From the NCBI GenBank assembly GCA_003508835.1, contig PUFA01000006.1, positions 6,386,001 to 6,450,000 on the forward strand: 64,000 nucleotides of DNA, given 5' to 3'. A model generated the notes under the pieces. It had not been told where the DNA came from and made no database searches. It saw nothing but the letters and a program-made list of their open reading frames with translations. A program made the position numbers and the translations under genes. The stretch is from Eonycteris spelaea (lineage: Eukaryota; Chordata; Mammalia; Chiroptera; Pteropodidae). This document shows, piece after piece, positions 55,280 to 64,000 of this stretch (within the stretch, counting starts at the first letter, position 1; each line of letters begins with the position of its first letter).

Positions 55280-56100
55280 GCTTGACCCCTAAATCTCTTT
55301 CTGAGAGCTGCTGCTCCTCTCTACAATTTTTCCTGCAGTCACAATGAGCCCCAGCTCATCATTTATCTCTGCGACACTTCATCAATGTTTCATCATGCCA
55401 CCTTGTCACTCGACCCTGTTGAGATCCTTCTGGATCCTGATTCTGCAAATTTGACCTTTTCTCTGTCATTTTTCTCTGTCCTACCATCTCCTACTCTTAC
55501 AGGCCTGCACCCTTTGTGTCTTCTTCCAGATCCTTGGCATATATGGGTCAGAACAAGGTAGAAGGCAGAGCCCACAGCATCCTATAAAGACCTTTGCAGA
55601 CTGACCTGGTTGCACTTACATGAACGTTCTGTGGCTGTTGTTCAATCAGGTGGGCACCCCCTCTATGCCCTGTGGCCATCTGTCATATACATCCTCAAGG
55701 GTCAGGAGAAACCCTATCCTCTGTGTTAGGAGATAGAATGAGATGGCAGAAAGGATCAGACAGATCTGCAGAATGGAGACTGTCATATCTAGCACACAAG
55801 CGTGCGAAGATTAAGTAAGACTGTGTATTGAAGTGTCTGGCACACAGTAGGTCTCAATAAATAGATTCCACTCTACTCCACACTTGCTCATTTTCCTCAT
55901 GCACCAGTCATTAAGCTGTTGAGAATCTAAAAGATTTGCCTGCTCTTAGTGAACCCATGTTGGCTCTGGGGATCACTGCTTTCTTCTCTAAGTGTCACAG
56001 ATTCCACCATCATATTAGGCCCTCATACTAATTTGAGGTCAGCCAAAACCCTGGGTCTTTATTATGTGAATTCCTGTCAAAAAAGTCTTCCCTTCCTGGA
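55280..56100 (+). mobile_element. Worn CR1/L3-like LINE remnant, tentative
   Basis: 'gtgaacccatgttggctctg' and 'gggatcactgctttcttctc' resemble a 3' segment of an ancient CR1-group element, and the order of weaker matches suggests a longer remnant. Uncertain. Contains a MIR-like tail near 55790-55870. Confidence 0.35.
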
Positions 56101-56119
56101 TCTGTGTTGTTTTTTAAAT

Positions 56120-56300
56120 AAAATAGTAATCATAGTAATAATAGCTGAATCCTTTAAATCTCACTATGAAATAAAAAGTATCTCCATTTTGCCTATGAGG
56201 AAGCTGAGGCTCGGAGAGTTTAAATAACCTTTCCAAGATCACACAGCTGAAAAGTGTGAAAGCTGAGCAGAGCTCTGTCTGACCCTGAACACCACACTCT
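56120..56300 (-). mobile_element. MIR, reverse
   Basis: 'atagtaataatagctgaatc', 'gaggaagctgaggctcggag' and 'caagatcacacagctgaaaa'. Confidence 0.9.
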
Positions 56301-57204
56301 CAACATTAGTCAGCATTTCCTAAATGTTGGTCTTAGCCCGAAGTTCACTTGGTTGAACACATTTTGGGTCCTGATACTGTCATTCACAGGGGTGGCCACT
56401 GCTCACCCTCTGTACCAACCACTTTACATAAAAAAGGACTAGACTGAGGCACAGACCCCATTGCTCTCTGAAGACTGGGATTAGTGGTTCCTCATCTTGG
56501 CCCAGAGGCTACCTTCACACTAAGCTCCTGATGCTTGGACCCTTGACTCCTCCACAGCCTAAGCACAAGTCCAGCCTGGACCCTCTTCCCCAGCCCTTTA
56601 TCAGGACCCAGCCACCTGCTGCCAACCCTGATGACTCTGAACTACCTGCTGTCTCCTGAACCCCAATGTCCAGGATCTCCAGCATCCAAGGCACACCTCA
56701 AGGTGCCTCCTCCCAGCCACGTATCCAGACTATCTGGATGCTGAGTCCAGCCACCCAGCATGGCTGTCCTCCAGCACTAACCACCAGTCTTTACCCTTCC
56801 CCTGACTTCTCCCAGCCCAGGAGTCAGACTGGGCTGCTGGTTGAGGGAATTTCGTAAGCCTGGGGCCCAGGTCTACCCATAAGAAAAGGAGGAAGTGGAC
56901 CCAGGAAGCTGCCAGAACCCAGGCTCATGTTCGTGGCTACCAAAGGAGCAGCTAGTCAAAGAAAGGATTCCTAGTGATTCCAGAAGAAACCATCCTTGGG
57001 GTGTTTTCAAATCCTTAACAATGTCCAGGCAGGGTGCCCAGAACCTGAAGTCCCTATCAGATAACTGACCAACCCCCCAGGGGGGCCTCGAGGACAGAGC
57101 TTTGGAACAAGCCCACCCTACTTCAAAACACAGTCACCTCTGCCATCAAAACCCATCCCTTGACAGTCACACCCACATGAGCACTCTCTTTACAAGCCCA
57201 TTCA
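56301..57204. other. Unassigned sequence
   Basis: Nothing recognised. Confidence 0.4.
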
Positions 57205-57208
57205 CACA

Positions 57209-57239
<31 letters not shown>

Positions 57240-57247
57240 CACAACAC
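57205..57247 (+). repeat. (CA)n microsatellite, imperfect
   Basis: About 43 bp of CA with one CC interruption. Confidence 0.95.
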
Positions 57248-57299
57248 AAGTCCACTCATACCCTCACTCACAGACAGAAGCCCATCCACTGATTCAGTT

Positions 57300-57610
57300 T
57301 AATATTGGTTAGGCACCTGCTACATGCCAGGCACACTTCTAGGCATGTGACATACATCAGTGGCCAAACCAGACAAAGTTTCACCCCTTGCAAGGTCTTT
57401 TATTCTAATAGGGGAACTGACAGTAAAAAATAAAATTAAATCGTTCAGTGCAGTGCAAGTTGATAAGGACAAAAGAAAAATTAGAACAAGATAAGGGAAA
57501 TTGAAGTGCTTGGCAGGGGGCAGGTAGCGACTTTAAGTAAGATGGTTGGGACGTCATTAACAAAGTGACACTTAAAGTGCTCAGTAGCCAGATACGTATG
57601 GCCAGCGGCT
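57300..57610 (-). mobile_element. L2 fragment, reverse
   Basis: 'acatgccaggcacacttcta', 'ggtcttttattctaataggg' and 'caaagtgacacttaaagtgc' are reversed L2 3' text. Confidence 0.75.
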
Positions 57611-58099
57611 CCTGTATCAGACAGCACAGTTCTAGACATTTTCCCACATTAAGTTAGATATTTACTGTCACAAATACCCAAAGACCTACTTACGCTACCA
57701 AATTCCATAAACCTGGAGCACTCCTGAGAGGAAGGTCGATAAATGTCACGAAGTTAGTGGAATGATCGTGGGACCCCACCGCCTCTTCCAGCTAATATGT
57801 TTTTTTTCCTTCTTCCTCCAAATGCTGTCTAAATCTACCGTCTTTACTTCGTCTTTTCCACTTCCCTTCCTGACACCCTAAAATCTGTTCTTGCATCCTC
57901 AGAACTCCATCAACCTGCTCCTGGAAAGATCAACAACACGCTCTTTCTTAAAAAGTAACTTTTCATTTCACCTTGTTTCCATACTTTTTCTGCTTCTTGG
58001 TGATATCCACTACTGGTCCCCATATGGTACTTTGTGATCAACAGTATTTTCAGGAGAAAAAGACGTGACACTTAAAGGAACTCTTGAAGAAGATGATGA
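57611..58099. other. Unassigned sequence
   Basis: Nothing recognised. Confidence 0.4.
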
Positions 58100-58262
58100 A
58101 GTCATTCATTCAACCATTCGTTCAATAAACACTTCTTGAACATCCACAACACCACAGTGTGTCATAGATTACTCTAATAGCGGGGATACAGACATGAACA
58201 ACACAACTAAATCCTGCCCTTGTGGAGTTTATATTCTGACAGAGGAGAAGGAAACCATACAC
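58100..58262 (-). mobile_element. L2 3' end, reverse
   Basis: 'gtcattcattcaaccattcg', 'gcggggatacagacatgaac' and 'ccttgtggagtttatattct'. Ends where the Tigger begins. Confidence 0.88.
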
Positions 58263-58268
58263 AAAATA

Positions 58269-58700
58269 CAGTGGTTCCCCCCTTCTCCACAGCTTTACTT
58301 TCTGTGGTTTCAGTTACCCACAGTCAACAGAGATCCAAAATACTAAGTGGAAAATTCCAAACATAAAGAATTTGTAAGTTTTAAATTATGTGCTGTTTTG
58401 AGTCGTGCGAATCATCCTTCGTCCAATGGATCCTCGCCCGTGCATCTCTTGGTAGCTGTGTCGGTTATCAGATCAGCTGTCCTGGTATCACAGTGCTTAT
58501 GTTCGAGTGAGCTTTATTTTACTTATGTCCTCAAAGCACAAGAGTAGTGATGCTGGCAATTCTCATATGCCAAAGAGAAGCCATAAAGTGTACGTATATA
58601 TAAGAAAAACATGGCATACACAGGGTTCAGTCCTACCCGCAGTCTCAGGCATCCATTGGGGGTCTAGGAATGTATCCCCTGCAGATAAGGGCAGAATACG
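58269..58700 (+). mobile_element. Internally deleted Tigger (TcMar) element
   Basis: The left terminus starts CAGTGGTTCCCCCC after a TA (58267-58268). The body keeps 'gtggtttcagttacccacag', 'cggttatcagatcagctgtc' and a transposase start at 58525 reading MSSKHKSSDAGNSHMPKRS, the N-terminal signature of Tigger transposase. Near 58590 the sequence jumps to the 3' terminus ('gcatccattgggggtctagg', 'gtatcccctgcagataaggg'). Nearly all of the transposase, including the catalytic part, is missing, so it is a non-autonomous remnant. Confidence 0.92.
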
Positions 58701-58859
58701 CTCAGTAAATATAAAGTGTGTTCAAAGGTGATCAATGTAATAGAGAAGATTCAAGCAGAGGAGTAAAAAGGGGGAAAGGATACCACTTTAAGCAAGGATG
58801 ACTTCGTTTCCTCACCCTTAATTTCTTCCACGAAACAAAACACACCCATAGATAATTTC
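58701..58859. other. Short unassigned gap
   Basis: Nothing recognised. Confidence 0.4.
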
Positions 58860-59370
58860 TCAAACTCACCATCATGCACACACGCACTCACATCAGACTC
58901 CACACAGACTCACAATCGAAACATAGGTACACCGGCATCCTCTGCTGTGAAAAGTACACACACAAACATACCACATACGCACGCACACACATACAACATG
59001 CCTAGGCACAAACATGCACACATACTCAGCACACACACACACACACACACGCACACACACACACACAGCTCACTCAAATTTCAGAGAAACACACCCTCCA
59101 GGTCACATAGAGAGACTATAAGGTCAGAATTGGCAGGACCTTCAGCAGCCAGAAGGAACTAAAGACCAGAGAGGGGCACCAGCTCCCCCAGGGGAGAGCA
59201 GCAGGCCAGTGTCACAGTGGGCATGACTTCAGTTCCAAATTCTTCATAATACATCACACTCGCCCCTGTCTGTAGACTGCCAACTTCAGCACCCAACAAA
59301 TGCACTCACACTTGTGAACATCCAGAGATCAGCGCACAGATTTGCATACAGGGACACACACACATTCGCA
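58860..59370 (+). repeat. CA-rich block with (CA)n core
   Basis: Imperfect CA-rich DNA with an almost pure core at about 59028-59067. A unique stretch at about 59080-59330 interrupts it. Confidence 0.75.
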
Positions 59371-59549
59371 CAAAGACATAAACCTCAGTCCCCTCTTCCA
59401 GGCAACAAGGCGGTGTGAGATTTGGAGAGCTTCTTGCAATTTCGGCATTGCTGGTTCACTTCACCCTCTGCCACCCACCCCACACGCCCCAGCTGTTCCA
59501 GCAGCCACCATGTCTCTCTCCTGCCCTAACCTGTGGCTGTGAGTTCCAT
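59371..59549. other. Unassigned gap
   Basis: Nothing recognised. Confidence 0.4.
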
Positions 59550-59720
59550 GGATGGCATGTGTGTGCACACAAATGTGTCATATGCGAATGTGTAGAGTGT
59601 GGTTTGCAAATGGGTGCACATTTGTGTGTAAGTGTTCATGCATGGGGAGTTTGCCATGTGTGAGAGCCTTTATGTGTAAGTGCAGGTGTGTATCTGTGCA
59701 CATGTGCGTGCATGCTCCCA
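59550..59720 (+). repeat. TG-rich low-complexity block
   Basis: Imperfect TGTG/CATG-rich sequence giving cysteine-rich frames on the forward strand. Confidence 0.75.
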
Positions 59721-60559
59721 GGAAGACAGAGAAATTTATAATCTAAATCCTGCTTCTCGCGGGGATGAAAGCAAAGCAAAGTTCAGGTTTAAATCATACC
59801 ACCACGGGCAGGAGGGGTTCCCTGGCCTTACATGATTATCTGCCGTGTGCAGCAGAACGGGCTGGCAGGCAGGAGGCAGCCAGCAACCCGTCAGCAGGGA
59901 GTCATTTGTTGTCTCCAGGCCCCTGGGACCTGCTGTGACTGCTCCAGGAGCGGGAGACCCAGAGTGCAGCAGCGAAAATCACATGCCCGTCCCAGGTGCT
60001 GGGGGGCGGGGGAGGAAGGAGGCTGGCATCCGGCTCAGGCTTCCTTGTGCTATAGAAAACCAGAAGGAGAAGAGGCAGGAACCCACCGGGCCAGAAAGAA
60101 GCCCAGGCACTTCTTGGCCTGGATGGAGAGAGAGGGTCCAAGCAGTAGGTAGCCCTGGCCGCAGGGCAGTCCCCGCCCTTTCAACCTATTCACCAGCCAG
60201 GAAAATATCCTCAGGGCTCCAGGAGGTCACAGACTCAGGCAGCCTGAGCTCACCTGACTTTTCACCCTGCAACAGTCACCTCTTTCCTCCTCTCTCCCTT
60301 GTCTCTTTGTTCCTGTGTGTTTTTCTTTGTTTCTCCTTATCTCTCTGTCTGGGAATCTTTTATCTCCTGTGTCTGACTGTCTGGCCTTCTCTCTCCATCT
60401 GTTCATCTTGCACTCTTCTTTTCAAGTCCCTCTATCAGCCCTAACTTCAATCTCTCTGCTGCCCCTGTCACCTGTGACCTTGCTTATAATACATCACACC
60501 CCTCCCAGAGCACGTGATAGCCTTTGAGCCTCCCATCATTTGAGGGGACAGGCTAGGAG
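59721..60559. other. Unassigned sequence
   Basis: The 199-codon frame 59845-60444 starts in GC-rich DNA and ends in a CT-rich low-complexity stretch. No domain is recognised and another frame of 106 codons overlaps it. Not called a gene. Confidence 0.4.
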
Positions 60560-60680
60560 GGTCAGGATTAGAAATCCCGTTTATAGATGAGGAAACTGAG
60601 CCCCCCAGAAGCTAAGAGGCTTGTCCAAGGCCACGCAGCTAGCACAGAATCAAAAATCCAGGTGTATTTCCATTGCAGGA
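60560..60680 (-). mobile_element. MIR fragment, reverse
   Basis: 'tatagatgaggaaactgagc', 'aggcttgtccaaggccacgc' and 'agctagcacagaatcaaaaa'. Confidence 0.9.
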
Positions 60681-61434
60681 CCAGCCTCCCATAAGTCCAT
60701 ATCACCTGGAAGGAGGAACAGTTCTCCCAGGACCTCAAACCCAAAAGGGAAGAGAGTTTAAGAACCCAGTGCCACAAAACAGCTCATCTCCACTAAAACT
60801 ACTCTCGAGTCACTAAAGGTCCTAAAACACAAGGGCTGAAATGGAAGTGTGAGGACTCTGTATGTCCTCCCAAGGATGCCCTATCCCAATCCCACTCTCC
60901 CCGGAAGTCTGAAGTCTCTGTACATCCTATATTCCCCAGGCCCAACCGGGATGAATGAGCTCCTTGCTTCTTGAGTCAGGTCTCAGTCTTCCCATCTGTA
61001 CAATGGAGACGAGGAGGTTATAATGCTCGCACTGCTGAGCTAGGCCCCTGTTCCAACAAACACCGCGGCTCCTCTCCCTCTCTAGGACCCCGATCCCTAA
61101 AAGACCTCTAACTTCAGCCATCAAGAACCCTTGGATACCTCTGGAGATCACAGCAGTTCCACAGGCCCAAACCAGCTTTGCCCACATGGGCAGCTGAACA
61201 GCAACTGCGAAGCCGGAGAGAGAGCCCCGTCCACAGCGAGGTCCAGCAGCCTCCTAAAGCCTCCGCCTCCAGCCCCCACCGAGAGGCGTCAGCAGCAACG
61301 ACCCGCCAGGGCCTGCCCATTTTCCTTTCTTTTCATTGCCGGCTCCACACAGTTACAGAACCAGGTCTCCACAGAGTAATTTACTGGCAGAATCTCTCCC
61401 AGAATCCAGCTTGAAACCAAGCTGTAAAAACAGC
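60681..61434. other. Unassigned sequence, mildly CpG-enriched at the right
   Basis: At about 61060-61320 CpGs are more frequent than in the surroundings, but far below the 26.8-kb island. No gene recognised. Confidence 0.4.
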
Positions 61435-61830
61435 TTCGAGTGTAAATAATTCATGCAGACAATATGACTTTTTTATGTAAATTCGGTGCATTAACCCTCT
61501 ATTATAATGATGGACGACAGATAGGGGCGACGTTGCCTTGGTAAGAGCTAATGGATGGCCGCCATAAATTCACTGCACATTTTATTGTGTTGCTGGAAAT
61601 TGTGCCTTCAGGCAATGCTGTTTACTTTTATGTAAAACTCTAGGTTCCCTAAATATTACAAATATTTTACATCCCGCTCCTCAGCATTTGGGCTCTGCCC
61701 ACAAATCAAGCTTTCTCCATGTGAGTTGTAATTAAAGGTTTGTTGTTTTTTTTTCCTGGGACAATTATCTCCAACTATAAAGAGAAATATTTTTCCCCTT
61801 TAGATGTTCCGTCATTGACTTATTAACAAA
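61435..61830. promoter_or_regulatory. Candidate conserved non-coding element with RFX-like X-box
   Basis: About 400 bp of AT-rich unique DNA. GTTGCCTTGGTAAG at 61532-61545 resembles an RFX X-box (GTTGCC-N2-GGYAAC) with a changed last base, and GCCGCCAT at 61558-61565 is YY1-like. TTTTATGTAAA occurs near 61472, and a near-copy occurs near 61627. No repeat family and no frame of note. Confidence 0.45.
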
Positions 61831-62399
61831 TCCTTTGAAGAAGGAGGTTGGAAGCGACTCGCTGTGGTACTGGCACGAGCGGGTCGACAGGAGAAGGGGC
61901 GCTGTGGGTGCAGGAGCTTGGTGGCTGGCTTTTATGTGTGGCCGACACTCCGGTTTATTTACACAATGATATTCTTCCTCCCCCTCTTCCTTTCTATAAT
62001 TCATGACCACTTTAGCAGGGTAATTCCTCTAGCCACCTTTGCAAGAGATTGGCCCCTCGCAGGGTCCCTGTCTACGCTCCTCGGGGGATGTAGACGGCTG
62101 GGCCTTATGCCCAAGAGGGTCAGAAGTAGTCTTCACAGCTGGCTGCCCATACACAAGCCAATTCATCCCTCCTCGACCCCCACCGCTCACACTGCTTGGA
62201 AACCCAGGGTTCCTTGCATTGATTCTCCTTTAATCCAAAGTGCTGGAAGTGCCCCTTGGCGCAGTCCCTGCCCAGGCAGAGGTCATGAGGATGCCACGAG
62301 GTCTGGGAGAGGAAGGCCAAGAACCTCGAAGCGTCTTAATGAAGGGAGACAAAAAAAAAAAAAAGAAGAAGGGAGACAACAGCTGGAGCAGCAAACCTC
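61831..62399. other. Unassigned sequence
   Basis: The 191-codon frame 61864-62439 crosses unique, partly AT-rich DNA, includes an A-run, and has no domain. Not called a gene. Confidence 0.4.
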
Positions 62400-62510
62400 T
62401 TTAAAAATAAGCCTCGCACTTGTTTATTATTGTCATTAATATTAATGGTGCTCTGTTAATATTCATATAGCTGCATTAATATCATCCAGGAGCACCTGGG
62501 ATCTCTAAGC
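62400..62510. promoter_or_regulatory. Candidate conserved non-coding element, TAAT-rich
   Basis: Contains the 14-bp palindrome CATTAATATTAATG (62434-62447) and further ATTAAT words at 62456-62480, a typical homeodomain-site cluster. A GGAGCACCTGGG segment follows. Unique sequence. Confidence 0.45.
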
Positions 62511-62839
62511 ACTCTTAATGGTATGTGGATTCTGCCTCCTGGACCCCCACCTCTCTGCTCGTCCCTCCCACAGGCATGAATGCCCATCTACACAGGTTCC
62601 AAACCACCCTCCTCTCTGATTGGCACTCGCCTTCAGAAACCCAGAGCCACACGGGTTTTGAAGTCACTCTAAATCCCAGGGGCTTTGCTAAGAGGATAGG
62701 TCCGTGGTCAGGGACCCCTGGACATTTCCTGCCTCTCCAAGAGGCACGGGAAAGTGTCTCACAAAGGTGGCTAAGAAAGAAAGATAGTTCATTTCCCCTG
62801 CAATGGCTCAATTTCCTGCAGTCCAAAAAAAAAAAATGT
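62511..62839. other. Unassigned sequence
   Basis: Two frames of 103 and 107 codons overlap on opposite strands. No domain. Confidence 0.4.
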
Positions 62840-62904
62840 CTTGGTTAAAAACAAAGATGAGATATCATTTTTTCACCAATTAGATTGGCAAAGATAATTC
62901 TAAT

Positions 62905-63012
62905 AATAATGGCACAGCAGCCATCAGCTCACTTCCTGCAGGCCAGCGAACACTAAGCTCAGCCCTTTACACCTACTCTTACTGAATTCAACAACCCCAC
63001 CATGGACCCTTT
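62905..63012 (-). mobile_element. MIR fragment inserted in L1
   Basis: 'ctaataataatggcacagca', 'tcagccctttacacctactc' and 'ttgaattcaacaacccc'-like text follow the reversed MIR 5'-to-core order between two L1 parts. Confidence 0.7.
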
Positions 63013-63150
63013 ACGGGATTGGAAATTTGTAAAACCTTCATGGAGAGCAATTTACACCATGTGACGAAATGCAAACTCTGCTTACCCTCTGACCCAACAA
63101 TTCCATTTTTAGGTATTTCATGTATGTTAATCATTGAAAAAACTGCTCCC

Positions 63151-63618
63151 TCTAAGTGAAATTGTCTCGCTTATCCCCTCCACACCCACCCATCCTTTCT
63201 CCTTCCATCCCCTGACCCTGCCTCTTGCCTATTCGTCTTTCAACTTGCACGTCACCTCCTCAGAGAAGCCCTCTCTGCCTCCCAAGTCTAAGTCACCCTC
63301 TCTTCCTTCCTCTCTCAGCCCACACGTTTCCTTCATACTATGGGTACTTATCCTTTGTACTCCGTATCATCTGCTAATTGGATAGTGATTTGCGTGGGTG
63401 CTTGAGACATAAACCCATTGCAAAAAGTTGCTGTCTGCCCTGCTGGCAGGGGCTGGCTGTCCTGTCTCCCCACTATGTCATAAACTCTATAAAAGCAAGG
63501 ACCAACTGTGTTGTTTTAGTCACCACTTCTATCCCCAGCCTGGCACAGGGCTGGTAGGTAGAATACACTCCATAAACATTTGTGGAATGAATGAATGAAT
63601 GAATGAATGAATGAATGA
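63151..63618 (+). mobile_element. L2 LINE 3' end inserted in L1
   Basis: 'gcacgtcacctcctcagaga', 'agcaaggaccaactgtgttg', 'cacttctatccccagcctgg' and a tail of about eight TGAA units (63586-63618). Bounded on both sides by L1 sequence. Confidence 0.9.
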
Positions 63619-64000
63619 AAGCCCAGATATAGGCACATAGATATTCATCGCAGGGATGTTTATAAGAGCAAAACAATTGGAAAAAAAACATGTGTCACCC
63701 TCAGCTGGGGACTGGGTGAGTAAAGTGAGGTGTACGCATACATACGATGCAGACATTGAAACTCTGAGGTGGAACTGTATGTATTGACATGAAGGACGCC
63801 CATGACATATTGCTGAGTGGGGGTGGGGGGAACAGGTGACGGAACAGAATGTGTCGCCTAATCTCACTCAGGGTAGAATTGCATACGTGGAATCGACTTG
63901 TGTCTATTTATGCACGGAGAGAAGTCTGGGAGACGTTCACCAGAATGTTATGTGGTTATCTCTGGATGGTGAAATCTGAGGTGATTTTTTACGTTTTTCT

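Larger units (their letters stand above)
62840..64000 (+). mobile_element. Old L1/HAL1 3' region, split by two insertions
   Basis: L1 text 'aaacaaagatgagatatcat' and 'tcaccaattagattggcaaa' (to about 62904) resumes at 63013 with 'tggagagcaatttacaccat' and 'tctgacccaacaattccatt', and again at 63619 with 'tagatattcatcgcaggga' and 'tgacatattgctgagtgg'. It runs off the window. The interruptions are a MIR and an L2. Confidence 0.85.

Noticed and set aside
59845..60444. 199-codon forward frame
   Set aside because: The composition changes mid-frame from GC-rich unique DNA to a CT-rich tract. No domain or splice context.
61864..62439. 191-codon forward frame next to candidate enhancers
   Set aside because: Includes a lysine run from an A-tract and ends in the TAAT-rich element. 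No domain. Orthologue checks would be needed.
1..64000. CRISPR arrays, operons, ribosome-binding sites or phage modules
   Set aside because: The sequence is vertebrate in every respect (MIR, L2, L1, MLT1, CpG depletion), and no spaced direct-repeat array is present.

Overview
This window looks like a non-coding stretch of a placental-mammal nuclear genome. It is dominated by old dispersed repeats: L2 and MIR (ancient LINE and SINE), MLT1-type LTRs, hAT-Charlie and Tigger DNA transposon remnants, and degraded L1. Simple repeats such as (CT)n, (AC)n and (ATG)n are also frequent. I see no Alu, rodent B1/B2, bovine or pig tRNA-SINE, carnivore SINE or AfroSINE, so I do not name the species. No protein-coding gene, exon chain, rRNA or tRNA could be supported. 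Every open frame is short and either falls in a repeat or shows no recognisable domain. The setting is a gene desert or a very large intron.

Layout. From 1 to 20 kb, MIR and L2 fragments, two MLT1 LTRs and a larger LTR of unassigned family are interspersed with AT-rich islands that look like conserved non-coding elements (CNEs; around 4.4 and 10.2 kb). From 20 to 33 kb repeats are sparser and candidate regulatory sequence is denser. This section holds a degenerate minisatellite (20.4 kb), CNE candidates at 21.1, 22.7, 24.9, 27.0, 31.2 and 32.8 kb, a compact CpG island at 26.43-26.99 kb, and two 29-32 kb polypyrimidine tracts. From 33 to 47 kb come GC-richer unique DNA, a cluster of hAT remnants, several CA-rich clusters, and CNE candidates at 36.6, 42.65, 44.3 and 45.4 kb. 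From 47 to 59 kb there is mostly transposon debris: an L2 reverse-transcriptase fossil, a 1.9-kb antisense L1, many L2/MIR pieces and an internally deleted Tigger. From 59 to 64 kb come CA-rich DNA, two homeodomain-motif-rich CNE candidates (61.4-61.8 and 62.4-62.5 kb), and a nested L1 carrying MIR and L2 insertions.

The strongest unexplained signal is a duplicated block. Positions 24881-24960 and 26594-26673 are 80-bp segments, 1.7 kb apart in direct orientation, aligning without gaps at 74 of 80 bases, while their outer flanks are unrelated. They match no repeat family I recognise. The second copy lies within the CpG-rich region. Together with the other motif-rich islands (three octamers in 32 bp at 42.67 kb, TAAT palindromes, an RFX-like X-box, MEF2, SOX and RUNX-like sites), this suggests a long-range regulatory domain of a developmental gene lying outside the window. 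That is inference: conservation must be tested by alignment.
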